Below, one piece after another: positions 1 to 6,642 of a stretch of DNA of 34,881 nt (within the stretch, counting starts at the first letter, position 1; the number at the start of each line of letters is the position of its first letter). Position numbers and translations under genes: made by a program. Under the pieces are notes generated by a model. The model was not told where the DNA came from. It searched no databases and was given only the letters and a program-made list of their open reading frames with translations. The stretch covers positions 1 to 34,881 of the forward strand of contig METI01000101.1 in the NCBI GenBank assembly GCA_001771285.1, read 5' to 3'. The stretch comes from a candidate division NC10 bacterium RIFCSPLOWO2_12_FULL_66_18 (GTDB taxonomy: Bacteria > Methylomirabilota > Methylomirabilia > Methylomirabilales > 2-02-FULL-66-22).

Positions 1-84
1 CATCTGCGGGGGGATGACGGTCGGCGTGGCAAAGGCGTTCCAGACCGTGATCATGTGGTGCAGCGTCTTGACGTCGCCAGACAT
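1..84 (-). CDS. Start of an unidentified protein, cut by the window edge
   Basis: An open frame begins with ATG at 84 and runs without a stop through 28 codons to the window edge. It begins MSGDVKTLHHM and continues with a hydrophobic stretch and PTVIPPQ. Third codon positions are nearly all G or C, as in the real genes of this window. An AGG lies about six bases before the ATG. It diverges from the amidohydrolase gene at 374. I do not recognise the family from 28 residues and assign no function. The frame and codon use make a real gene more likely than not. Confidence 0.55.
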   Translation of the reverse strand, partial: MSGDVKTLHHMITVWNAFATPTVIPPQM

Positions 85-130
85 GGGGACCTCGCTTGAG
101 TCGGAAACGGTTTGCGTGTGACCCGCGCGT

Positions 131-185
131 GCCGGCACCGGCTTCGGAGAGGAATTCGGGAGGCCAGAGGGCGGCCGGCACCGGC
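131..185. repeat. Two direct copies of a 12-bp quasi-palindrome
   Basis: GCCGGCACCGGC occurs at 131-142 and 174-185. Each copy pairs GCCGG with CCGGC. The position between divergent start codons would suit a regulator site, but GC-rich repeats also arise by chance in this genome. Confidence 0.45.
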
Positions 186-337
186 GCGAAGCCTACGCAA
201 AGCCGTCCCGGATGTCAAGCGCCTCTCGCCCGGGCGATCCACACGGAAAGACAAACCCTCGCACGTCCGGCGCAGGGGCTGGATCCGGAATGGACGGCGC
301 CGGCGGAACCGACCGGCGAAGATGTGCAAGGCGAGCA

Positions 338-367
338 TTGACGACACACTCATCTGGATGGTATAGA
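338..367 (+). promoter_or_regulatory. Promoter candidate, TTGACG-N18-TATAGA
   Basis: A -35-like TTGACG (338-343) and a -10-like TATAGA (362-367) are 18 bases apart. Transcription starting about seven bases after the -10 would begin at or next to the A of the ATG at 374. That ATG has no Shine-Dalgarno sequence (it is preceded by attgggc), so a leaderless mRNA is possible. This rests on pattern only. Confidence 0.45.
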
Positions 368-373
368 TTGGGC

Positions 374-1198
374 ATGTCTCGTTACTGGCGCTCCCTGCTC
401 CTGGCATTCCTAGCCGTTTTCTCTCCCACGCCCGGATGGCCCCAGGAATTGCCGATCTTCGACGCCCACATCCACTACAGCCAGCCCGATTGGTCGGTGT
501 ACCCGCCGGAGGCGGCCCTGGCGATCCTCGACCGGGCGGGGGTCCGGTGGGCCATGGTCTCCAGCACGCCGGATGACGGCACGCTTCGCCTGTTCGACAA
601 GGCCCCGGACCGCATCGTCCCCATCCTGCGGCCCTACCGCACCCGCAACGACATGGGCACCTGGACGGGGGATGTCTCGATCCTGTCCTACGTGGAGTCC
701 CGTCTCCAGCGGGGGGTCTATCGAGGCATCGGGGAATTTCACCTCGCCGCAGGCGAGGCGACTTCTGCCGTGGTCCGCGGGTTCGTCCGGCTGGCGATCC
801 GCCACGGCATCTTCCTGCATGCCCACACGGACGACGTGGCGGTGGAGGAGCTGCTCCGCCTCGACCCCAAGGTCCGGGTCCTCTGGGCCCACGCCGGCAT
901 GTCCGCCGGTGCGGACACGGTGGGGCGACTCCTCGACCGGTACCCCAACCTGAGCGTGGAACTGGCCCTGCGAAGCGATGTCGCTCCCGGAGGCCAGCTC
1001 GATCCGGCTTGGCAGAGCCTCTTCCTCCGGCACTCGGACCGGTTCATGGTCGGGACGGATACCTGGGTCACGTCCCAATGGGATCGCCTGCCGGACATCC
1101 AGGCCGGCATCCGCGCCTGGCTGCGCCAGCTCCCGCGCGAGGTCGCCGAGCAGCTCGCCTTCAAGAACGCCGCCCGCCTGACCGGCAAGCCCTACTAG
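374..1198 (+). CDS. Secreted amidohydrolase_2-family metal-dependent hydrolase
   Basis: This 274-residue TIM-barrel hydrolase resembles amidohydrolase family 2. An N-terminal signal peptide (residues 1-24, hydrophobic LLLAFLAVF then PQ) points to export. Visible metal or active-site elements are the HxH of FDAHIHY (H32, H34), GEFH (E121, H123), LHAHTDD (H149, H151), WAHAG (H173) and VGTDTW (D229). The C-terminus has the usual KNAARL ending. An in-frame upstream extension to 212 lacks protein-like composition, so I chose ATG 374, where the signal peptide begins. It is the only plus-strand gene in the window. The family hydrolyses C-N and C-O bonds or decarboxylates; the substrate cannot be read from the sequence. 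Confidence 0.85.
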   Translation: MSRYWRSLLLAFLAVFSPTPGWPQELPIFDAHIHYSQPDWSVYPPEAALAILDRAGVRWAMVSSTPDDGTLRLFDKAPDRIVPILRPYRTRNDMGTWTGDVSILSYVESRLQRGVYRGIGEFHLAAGEATSAVVRGFVRLAIRHGIFLHAHTDDVAVEELLRLDPKVRVLWAHAGMSAGADTVGRLLDRYPNLSVELALRSDVAPGGQLDPAWQSLFLRHSDRFMVGTDTWVTSQWDRLPDIQAGIRAWLRQLPREVAEQLAFKNAARLTGKPY

Positions 1199-1199
1199 C

Positions 1200-1234
1200 G
1201 ATTTGGGATTTTCGATTTCGGATTGCGGATTGAT
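1200..1234 (+). repeat. Five tandem GATTnnn heptamers
   Basis: Two bases after the amidohydrolase stop codon, five consecutive 7-base units each begin GATT: GATTTGG, GATTTTC, GATTTCG, GATTGCG and GATTGAT. The register is perfect over 35 bases, and the AT-rich composition contrasts with the surroundings. Confidence 0.7.
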
Positions 1235-1258
1235 CCCGAACAGTGCAGTTCAACCGCA

Positions 1259-1303
1259 AAGCACCTGCCCGCCGCTCCGCTCTGGCAGGCGGGCGCGAAG
1301 CAC
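1259..1303. repeat. Short palindromic unit flanked by AAGCAC direct repeats
   Basis: AAGCAC occurs at 1259-1264 and 1298-1303. Between them, GCCCGCC (1267-1273) can pair with GGCGGGC (1288-1294), or CCTGCC (1264-1269) with GGCAGG (1284-1289). The flanks read GCAAAGCAC and AAGCACGCAAAGG, so removing the unit would restore one continuous repeat-like string. That looks like a small palindrome inserted with duplication of six bases. Confidence 0.45.
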
Positions 1304-1445
1304 GCAAAGGAAATCCCCATATTCAAAACGCTGACGTAGTGCGGTTATTTCTTCTCTGCCTGCCTTGCAGTCGCACCATTCCATCCGATCCAAGCGCCCA
1401 TGGCATTCCCTTCGGCGGACCAGGCCGGCGGGGCTGGTTCCCCGG

Positions 1446-1637
1446 TCACACGCGGCCTTTAAGCCACAGCCTCAGCCTGACTAGCGTCTCCTCGAAGGCT
1501 TGAAGGTATTTTTCGCCCGGGTAGTCGTCGGGATCCGGGATCGCGATCCGGTCCCGCGTGCAGGCCGACGGCTGTCGCGCAACCAATTCGCGGGCGAGGG
1601 ACCTCGCGATGTCGAGACCCCTGAGGTTCCAAGTCAT
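1446..1637 (-). CDS. Small protein of 63 residues overlapping the AAA-ATPase gene
   Basis: The start ATG overlaps the TGA of the AAA/DUF4143 ATPase gene in the form ATGA, the classic arrangement for translational coupling. The product (MTWNLRGLDIARSL... ending LRLWLKGRV) has a plausible amphipathic helical start, a polar middle DPDDYPGEKY and a helical, basic end. I recognise no family. The same frame stays open upstream to 1844 inside the ATPase gene, but that part is proline- and glycine-rich shadow sequence. Length and coupling support a real gene, perhaps a partner of the ATPase; composition alone does not prove it. Confidence 0.5.
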   Translation of the reverse strand: MTWNLRGLDIARSLARELVARQPSACTRDRIAIPDPDDYPGEKYLQAFEETLVRLRLWLKGRV

Positions 1638-2803
1638 ACGACAGCCGACTCCCTGCTCCGAGCGGGATGAGACAGGCGGCGGATCAACCCGCGGAGGTTG
1701 TCGAACGCGACCCGCACACCAGCCAGAGTGCGCGCATACGGGCGGTCCACCTCCTGCGCCACGACGATGTTCTCCCCTTCCGGGTACTGGTACCGGAAGG
1801 CCCGCACGTTCTGTATGTGGAATTCCTCTGCCGACCACTTGCACTCGATTGCGATGGGCGGGCGACCACGCCGCTTCAAGATGAAATCCACCTCATGGCC
1901 TGCCTTGTCGCGCCAGTAGTGCACGGGCTCTCCCTGAAGTGCGGCCTGCATTTCGTTCAGCACGAAATGCTCCCAGAGGGGCCCCAGGTCATCCGGGCGC
2001 AGGGACGACCACCCACGGTAGCAGCAGATGAACCCCGTATCGAAGCCATAGACCTTCGGCGCGGCCACGATCTCCGTGGCCCGCCTGGAACTGAAGGGGC
2101 GGATCACGTGCGCGACCTGGGTCGCCTCCAGAACGCTCAGGTAGTTTGCAACCGTCGTGCGGCTGATCTCGCACGGCCGGGCAAAGCCGGTGGCCTCGAA
2201 CATCCCGCCGCTCTGGGCCAGGAGCAACTCCAGGAAGCGTTGGAAGGAACTCCGCCGCTCCAGCCGAAAGAGCTCCTGGATGTCTTTGGCCCAGTAGGCG
2301 TCCATCCATTCCTGAAAGTCCCGTTCGGGAAGGGTCTTCGCCAGGAAGAACGGCGGCAGCCCGCCACGCAGGAATCGGTGCTTCAGGTCGGGATCCTGGA
2401 AATCCTCGAGGTCCGCCAGGGTCATGGGTGTCAGCCGGACGTCTCGCTTCCGCCCGGCCAGGGTGTCACGGAACCGCGCCGACGCACCCAGGGTGGACGA
2501 GCCGGTCGCCAGGACCCGCACGGCCGGGTAGTGGTCGGCGGCGATCATCAGCAGCTCCGAGGGATTCGGCAGGCGGTGGATCTCGTCCAGCACCACGCGC
2601 CGCCGCGTGAGGCCCTCCCAGAACGCCTGAGGGTCCTCCATCATCCGGCGGACCCGGGGAAGTTCGCAGTCGAAGTATTCGATATTCCCCAGTGACTGGC
2701 AGAGACACGTCTTCCCTACCCGGCGGACGCCGGACAGCCAGACGATGGACCGTTCCGTCCAGGCTTTCTCGATCAGCTTGATCCACTGCTGCCGCTTGAC
2801 CAT
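1634..2803 (-). CDS. AAA-family ATPase with C-terminal DUF4143 domain
   Basis: This 389-residue protein has a Walker A of the form GVRRVGKT (residues 25-32), a Walker B VVLDEIHRLP (70-79) and a sensor-like ATGSS (99-103). A C-terminal DUF4143 region (about 180-350) follows. Its segment EVDFIL...AIECKW (D306, E320, K322) resembles a PD-(D/E)XK nuclease-fold motif, as is usual for this family. The ORF extends upstream to a TTG at 2839, but that codon lies inside the dyad and -10 region, so I use ATG 2803. Proteins of this type are common, mobile and of unclear role; some have been discussed as toxin-antitoxin-like or regulatory ATPases. It overlaps the 63-residue ORF by four bases. The family is clear, the function unknown. 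Confidence 0.85.
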   Translation of the reverse strand: MVKRQQWIKLIEKAWTERSIVWLSGVRRVGKTCLCQSLGNIEYFDCELPRVRRMMEDPQAFWEGLTRRRVVLDEIHRLPNPSELLMIAADHYPAVRVLATGSSTLGASARFRDTLAGRKRDVRLTPMTLADLEDFQDPDLKHRFLRGGLPPFFLAKTLPERDFQEWMDAYWAKDIQELFRLERRSSFQRFLELLLAQSGGMFEATGFARPCEISRTTVANYLSVLEATQVAHVIRPFSSRRATEIVAAPKVYGFDTGFICCYRGWSSLRPDDLGPLWEHFVLNEMQAALQGEPVHYWRDKAGHEVDFILKRRGRPPIAIECKWSAEEFHIQNVRAFRYQYPEGENIVVAQEVDRPYARTLAGVRVAFDNLRGLIRRLSHPARSRESAVV

Positions 2804-2814
2804 CGCAGGCAGTA

Positions 2815-2849
2815 TTGCACATGGTTCTACTATATGCAATCACGATTGC
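2815..2849 (-). promoter_or_regulatory. Overlapping dyads and -10-like box before the AAA-ATPase gene
   Basis: A perfect dyad pairs GCAATC (2836-2841) with GATTGC (2844-2849). It overlaps a second, imperfect dyad with arms TTGCA-type at 2815-2823 and 2831-2839. The sequence TATAGT (2829-2834, minus strand) between the arms resembles a -10 box that would start transcription near 2822, about 19 bases before ATG 2803. No good -35 is visible. The arrangement looks like an operator covering a promoter. Confidence 0.4.
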
Positions 2850-2882
2850 GAATGGTTTCGCCGGAGCGCCTCGGGCAACCCG

Positions 2883-2935
2883 CCCCGGTCTCCGGGGGGC
2901 TCCACGTTGACCCTGCATCCCCCGGCCCGTCGGGC
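2883..2935. other. Two small GC hairpins in the gap before the AAA-ATPase gene
   Basis: CCCCGG-TCT-CCGGGG (2883-2897) and GCCCG-T-CGGGC (2925-2935) are perfect short dyads. Neither is followed by a T-run on either strand. They lie in the 256-base gap between the AAA-ATPase gene and the first importer operon, which shows no coding frame. Their function is unknown. Confidence 0.3.
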
Positions 2936-3018
2936 GGGACGTAAAGGAAGAACCGGTACGCCGCTGACCAGAGGGCGGTAAGGCGGTGTCTGTCCGGAGA
3001 TGTGGGTTAGGCTTCCGT

Positions 3019-3061
3019 GACGGCCCGGGCGTCGCCAGGGGCCCGGGGGCGCCGGGCCGTC
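3019..3061 (-). terminator. GC-rich hairpin at the end of the first importer operon
   Basis: GACGGCCCGG (3019-3028) and CCGGGCCGTC (3052-3061) form a perfect 10-bp stem. The outer arm overlaps the permease stop codon. No T-run follows in the direction of transcription, so this is not a standard intrinsic terminator. It may stabilise the mRNA end or assist Rho-dependent termination. Confidence 0.35.
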
Positions 3062-3851
3062 AGGTGGACTCCTGGTGTCCCCAGAACACGAAGCAGCGCT
3101 CGGCCGCCGCCACCAGGCCGAACAGGCTCAAGCCCAGCGCCGCCAGGAGCACCATCGCCGAGAAGAGCAGCTCCGTGTCCAGCCGCGTGGACGCGTTGAT
3201 GATGAGATACCCGAGGCCCGTGTCGGCCCCGATGAATTCCCCCACCACCGCGCCGATCACACTGCTGGTGATCGCGATCTTGAGCCCCGCGAAGACGAGC
3301 GGCAGCGAGGCCCGGGTCCGCACCTTCAGGAAGACCTGCATCCGGGTCGCCGAGACCGAATCCATCAGTTCCATGATCCGGTAGTCCGTCGAGCGCAGGC
3401 CCCGGATCGCATTGATCACGATGGGAAAGAAGGAGATCAAAATCACGACCGCAATCTTCGGCCAGAGCCCGAACCCGAACCACATGAGGAGGAGCGGGGC
3501 AATGGCCAGGATCGGGATCGTGCGCACGATGACGATGTACGGCAGGAGGACCCATCCGAGTTGCTCGAAGAAGATGACCAGGGCGGCGATCGTGATGGCC
3601 AAGACGAAGGCGATGACAAATCCCGCCAGGACCTCGATCACCGTGACGCGGATGTGGGGCCAGACGTACTCCCGCATGGAGTACAGCTTGAGCATGACAC
3701 CGGACGGCGCCGGCAGGATCCACAGGGGGATCCGCAGCGCCCTCCACAGGACCTCCCACAGTCCCGTCGCCAGGATGCCGAAACCCAGGGGGTAGAGGAA
3801 GCGGGCATGCACCCACCACCCTCCCGCAGGCCGAATCGGTGGCGGTCTCAT
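3060..3851 (-). CDS. ABC importer permease, TauC/SsuC-like
   Basis: This 263-residue integral membrane protein has about six membrane segments, including stretches around residues 15-32, 70-95, 100-125, 130-150, 190-205 and 228-250. The cytoplasmic loop that contacts the ATPase lies around residues 160-195 (VSATRMQVFLKV, then LPLVFAGLKIA). It matches the BPD_transp_1 permeases of the nitrate/sulfonate/taurine type. The ATG overlaps the stop of the ATPase gene as ATGA, which fixes the start against a longer open frame reaching 4487. With the genes at 3848 and 4676 it completes an importer. The substrate cannot be read from the permease. Confidence 0.9.
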   Translation of the reverse strand: MRPPPIRPAGGWWVHARFLYPLGFGILATGLWEVLWRALRIPLWILPAPSGVMLKLYSMREYVWPHIRVTVIEVLAGFVIAFVLAITIAALVIFFEQLGWVLLPYIVIVRTIPILAIAPLLLMWFGFGLWPKIAVVILISFFPIVINAIRGLRSTDYRIMELMDSVSATRMQVFLKVRTRASLPLVFAGLKIAITSSVIGAVVGEFIGADTGLGYLIINASTRLDTELLFSAMVLLAALGLSLFGLVAAAERCFVFWGHQEST

Positions 3852-4654
3852 TCCCCCATCCCGTTGATCAGGTCCCGGATGCGCCGGGTGTATCCGATGA
3901 AGGGGACGCTGTCCTTGACCTGGACCTGCCGCGGGCGGGGCAGGTCGATGGGGACGATCTCCTTGATCTGACCGGGCCGGGCCGACATCACGACGACCCG
4001 CTGCGAGAGGAACACGGCCTCCGGGATGCTGTGCGTCACGAAGACGATGGTGGTCCCGGTGGCCTCCCAGATCCGCAGGAGCTCCATGTTCATGCGGTCC
4101 CGGGTCATCTCGTCGAGCGCCCCGAACGGCTCGTCCATCAGCAGGATGGCCGGATCCAGCGAGAGGGCCCGGACCATGGACACCCGCTGCCGCATGCCTC
4201 CCGACAGCTCGTGCGGGTAGCGCCCCTCGAATCCCCGCAGCCCCACCAGCCCGAGGAGCTCCGTCACCTTCGACGTCATCCGGTCCCGCTCGATCCCCAC
4301 GATCTCCAGCAGCAGCGTGGCGTTCTCCATCACCGTCCGCCACGGCAGGAGGACCGAGTCCTGGAAGACGAAGCCGAACTGCCGCCGCCGCTTGGCCTCC
4401 GAGGGCGGCTCGCCCTGGACGAGGATCCGCCCCTGCGTCGGCGCGAGCAGGTTGGAGATCAGCTTGAGGATGGTGGTCTTGCCGCAACCGGAGGGGCCGA
4501 TCAGACTGACGAACTCGCCCGGCACGATCTCCAGATCAGCCTTCCGGACCGCCTCCAGCAGATCGCCGTTGGCGGTCCGATAGTGCAGGCCGACCCCCTC
4601 GAGCCGGACGATGGGCCCGCCCGGCGCTCCGACCCCGCCTGTGGCTCCGGCCAT
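3848..4654 (-). CDS. ABC importer ATPase, TauB/SsuB-like
   Basis: This 268-residue nucleotide-binding subunit carries Walker A GPSGCGKT, a Q-loop in FVFQDSVLLPW, the signature LSGGMRQR, Walker B ILLMDEP, a D-loop and the switch histidine in FVTHS. The QDSVLLPWRTV string is typical of nitrate/sulfonate/taurine-type importers. A GTG at 4669 is in frame, but ATG 4654 has an AGG at a suitable distance and avoids a non-conserved extension. It lies between the binding-protein gene (21-base gap) and the permease gene (ATGA overlap). Confidence 0.92.
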   Translation of the reverse strand: MAGATGGVGAPGGPIVRLEGVGLHYRTANGDLLEAVRKADLEIVPGEFVSLIGPSGCGKTTILKLISNLLAPTQGRILVQGEPPSEAKRRRQFGFVFQDSVLLPWRTVMENATLLLEIVGIERDRMTSKVTELLGLVGLRGFEGRYPHELSGGMRQRVSMVRALSLDPAILLMDEPFGALDEMTRDRMNMELLRIWEATGTTIVFVTHSIPEAVFLSQRVVVMSARPGQIKEIVPIDLPRPRQVQVKDSVPFIGYTRRIRDLINGMGE

Positions 4655-4675
4655 GTGCCTGGCGGCCACAGGCCG

Positions 4676-5671
4676 CTACTGGCCCAGGAACCGGTTGCTG
4701 AAGACGGTGCTCAGCTTGTCCACCTTCGCCTGAATCAGCCCGATGCTCTGGAGGACGTCCTGCGTCTGCGCCCACCCCTCCTCGGTCTGCCAGCCCGGCC
4801 CCCCCTTCGCCGTGGCGTCGCTGTGGTGAAGCTTGAAGCTGGCCTTCAGCGTGGCCATGGCCGTGGCCCGTTCCTGCTCCGGGCGAAGCTTGAGGAACAC
4901 CTCGACCACCTTCTCCGGGTTCTCCTCCGCGAATCGCCAGGCCTTCAGGGTCGCCAGGACGAAGTTTTTCGACGCCTCGGAATTCTCCTGGAGGAAGCGC
5001 TCCGTGGTCGTCAGCGTGATGCCGTACAGGCTGATCCCGTAGTCCGAGACCAGGATCTCGTTCACCACCTGCCCCGTCTTGGCCAGGATCAGCGGCGGCT
5101 CGTTGTTGGTATAGGCCATCAACGCCTGCACCTGCTTGCTGAGGAGCGGCTCCACCCCCCAGCCGATGGGGGCGATGGTCAACTGGTCCTTGCGGATGCC
5201 CTGCTTCAACAGGAAGCCCTCCAGGATCTGGTACGTCGTGCTCTTGGGGTTCGCGCCGATGACCTTGCCGAGCAGATCCCGGGGCTGGGTGATGTTGGAC
5301 TCCTTCAGCGAGATGATGCTCACCGGGGTCTTCTGGTCCACGACGGCCAGCGAGACGATGGGGATGCCGCGCTGGCGCCCGACGATGTTCATCAAGGCGT
5401 TCAGGTAGCCGAACTCCACGGAGCCGTTGGCCAGGAGCTTCACCGTGTCGCTGCTGCCCGATCCCTCCAGGATCTCCACGTCGAGACCGCGCTCGCGGTA
5501 GAAGCCCAGTTCCTTCGCGGCGAAGAGCGGGGCGTGCTGGCCCCCGATCTTCCACTCCAGGTGCAAGCGGATCTTGGTCGGCCCCGCCCCCCAGGCCCCG
5601 TTCAGCGGAGAAAAGGTCACCCCCAGTACAATCACTATGCAGAAGAGGCTCCTGCCCCAAGAGGTGTTCAT
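4676..5671 (-). CDS. NMT1/SsuA-like substrate-binding protein
   Basis: This is a 331-residue periplasmic-binding protein of the NMT1/TauA type. It has a signal peptide of about 29 residues (hydrophobic FCIVIVLGVTF, then AWGA). The opening IRLHLEWKIGGQHAPLFAAK and GFYRERGLDVEI is characteristic of the family. The start ATG has an excellent AAGGAGG, and it overlaps the stop of the deacetylase-family gene as ATGA, so enzyme and importer are translationally coupled. Family members bind thiamine precursors, sulfonates, nitrate, aromatic acids and others. The coupled enzyme is the best clue to the ligand, perhaps an amide or imide. Confidence 0.9.
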   Translation of the reverse strand: MNTSWGRSLFCIVIVLGVTFSPLNGAWGAGPTKIRLHLEWKIGGQHAPLFAAKELGFYRERGLDVEILEGSGSSDTVKLLANGSVEFGYLNALMNIVGRQRGIPIVSLAVVDQKTPVSIISLKESNITQPRDLLGKVIGANPKSTTYQILEGFLLKQGIRKDQLTIAPIGWGVEPLLSKQVQALMAYTNNEPPLILAKTGQVVNEILVSDYGISLYGITLTTTERFLQENSEASKNFVLATLKAWRFAEENPEKVVEVFLKLRPEQERATAMATLKASFKLHHSDATAKGGPGWQTEEGWAQTQDVLQSIGLIQAKVDKLSTVFSNRFLGQ

Positions 5672-6585
5672 CGGCGCTTCCTCCTTCCCGTCGGCGTCCC
5701 TTGCGTGGGCGCTGTCCCGGCCCGGCCACCGGCGGGAATGCCGCAGCCGGTTTCCTCCCGGGCCCTCCAGTAATCGGCGATCTGGTCCAGCCGGGCGAAC
5801 CAGACACCCGGTTGCTTCCGAATGTAGCGGATCAGTTCCTCCAGGATCTGGGCCCGGCTGGGGCGCCCGATCACCTGGGGATGCATCGTCAGGACGAAAC
5901 ACTTGCCCTCCTGGTAGTAGCCGTTGAACTCCCGCTTCCAGGTCGAGAGGACCAGATCGGGATCGGTCATCCGGCACGAGGGCGGCGGCCCGAAACTGTA
6001 GTTGAAGTGCGCCGCATCGTCCAGGAGCCAGTGAACCGGCAGTTCCACCAGGTCCGTCTCGCGCCCCCCGATCCGGTGCCGGTAGGGCAACTCCTCATCC
6101 ATCATGTTGCTGCTGTAGGTGAATCCCTGCTCCACCAGGATCTCCACCGTGTGGGGCGTGAACTCCCAGATGGGCGCACGGTAGCCCACCGGTCGGCGCC
6201 CCAGCACCTCCTGGAGCACGGCGGTCCCCTTCTTGAAGATCTCCACCTCCTCCTCCCGGCTCTGGATCCGGATGGGCCATTCATGCAGGTACCCGTGATG
6301 GCCGACCTCGTGTCCCCGATGGTGGAGGTCCCGGACGATCTGGGGGTAGCGCTCGGCCACCCAGCCCGGGACGAAGAAGCTCCCCGGGACCCGGTTGCGG
6401 GCCAGGATATCCAGGATCCGGGGGATGGCGATTTGGCTCTCATATCGGCCCATGGACAGGAGGACGGGCCGGTTCGCGTTCTCCGGGTTCCGGGCAAGCC
6501 ACATGGTTTCTGCGTCCACGTCGAAGGTGATGGCAACCGCGGCCCGGATGCCTTTGGGCCAGACCGTCTGCGCTGGTTTTCTCAT
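5668..6585 (-). CDS. Cytoplasmic polysaccharide-deacetylase-family (CE4) hydrolase
   Basis: This 305-residue protein has a NodB-like fold. Motif 1 is TFDVDAE (D22, D24), motif 2 is HHGYLH (H97 and H101 as likely metal ligands) and motif 3 is YRAPIW (R136). It resembles the HpPgdA/allantoinase PuuE branch. There is no signal peptide, so the enzyme is probably cytosolic and acts on a small imported molecule, not on cell wall. The last 35 residues are glycine- and arginine-rich and probably not part of the fold. The ATG at 6585 follows a GGAGGGAG site. The gene overlaps the binding-protein gene by four bases and lies 57 bases after the Pot-type ATPase gene. The substrate is unknown. Confidence 0.85.
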   Translation of the reverse strand: MRKPAQTVWPKGIRAAVAITFDVDAETMWLARNPENANRPVLLSMGRYESQIAIPRILDILARNRVPGSFFVPGWVAERYPQIVRDLHHRGHEVGHHGYLHEWPIRIQSREEEVEIFKKGTAVLQEVLGRRPVGYRAPIWEFTPHTVEILVEQGFTYSSNMMDEELPYRHRIGGRETDLVELPVHWLLDDAAHFNYSFGPPPSCRMTDPDLVLSTWKREFNGYYQEGKCFVLTMHPQVIGRPSRAQILEELIRYIRKQPGVWFARLDQIADYWRAREETGCGIPAGGRAGTAPTQGTPTGRRKRR

Positions 6586-6642
6586 CGGCTCCCTCCACAG
6601 AGACGCCTAAGTTGTTTCATGCATGCTGCCCCTGATTCGCTC

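Larger units (their letters stand above)
85..373. other. Divergent intergenic region with a repeated 12-mer
   Basis: This 289-base stretch separates two divergent genes. The short open frames in it show no protein-like composition. It holds two perfect copies of GCCGGCACCGGC (131-142 and 174-185, 43 bases apart), each nearly self-complementary. The plus-strand promoter candidate is at its right end. I see nothing else. Confidence 0.5.
1199..1445. other. Convergent intergenic gap with repeats, no gene seen
   Basis: This gap lies between the amidohydrolase stop and the end of the small minus-strand ORF. It starts with five GATT-headed heptamers (1200-1234), followed by a short palindromic unit between AAGCAC repeats (1259-1303). 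After that come about 140 bases that are more AT-rich than the neighbours, with no T-run terminator. The plus-strand open frame at 1243-1503 is not protein-like. Confidence 0.5.

Noticed and set aside
1243-1503. Plus-strand 86-codon open frame after the amidohydrolase
   Set aside because: It runs through the repeats and palindrome and into the opposite-strand small ORF, and its composition is not protein-like.
1638-1844. Upstream extension of the 63-residue ORF to 132 codons
   Set aside because: The added part lies in another frame of the ATPase gene and reads as Gly/Pro/Arg-rich shadow sequence. ATG 1637 in the ATGA overlap is far better.
2804-2839. TTG at 2839 as start of the AAA-ATPase
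   Set aside because: It falls within the dyads and the -10-like box and has no ribosome site.
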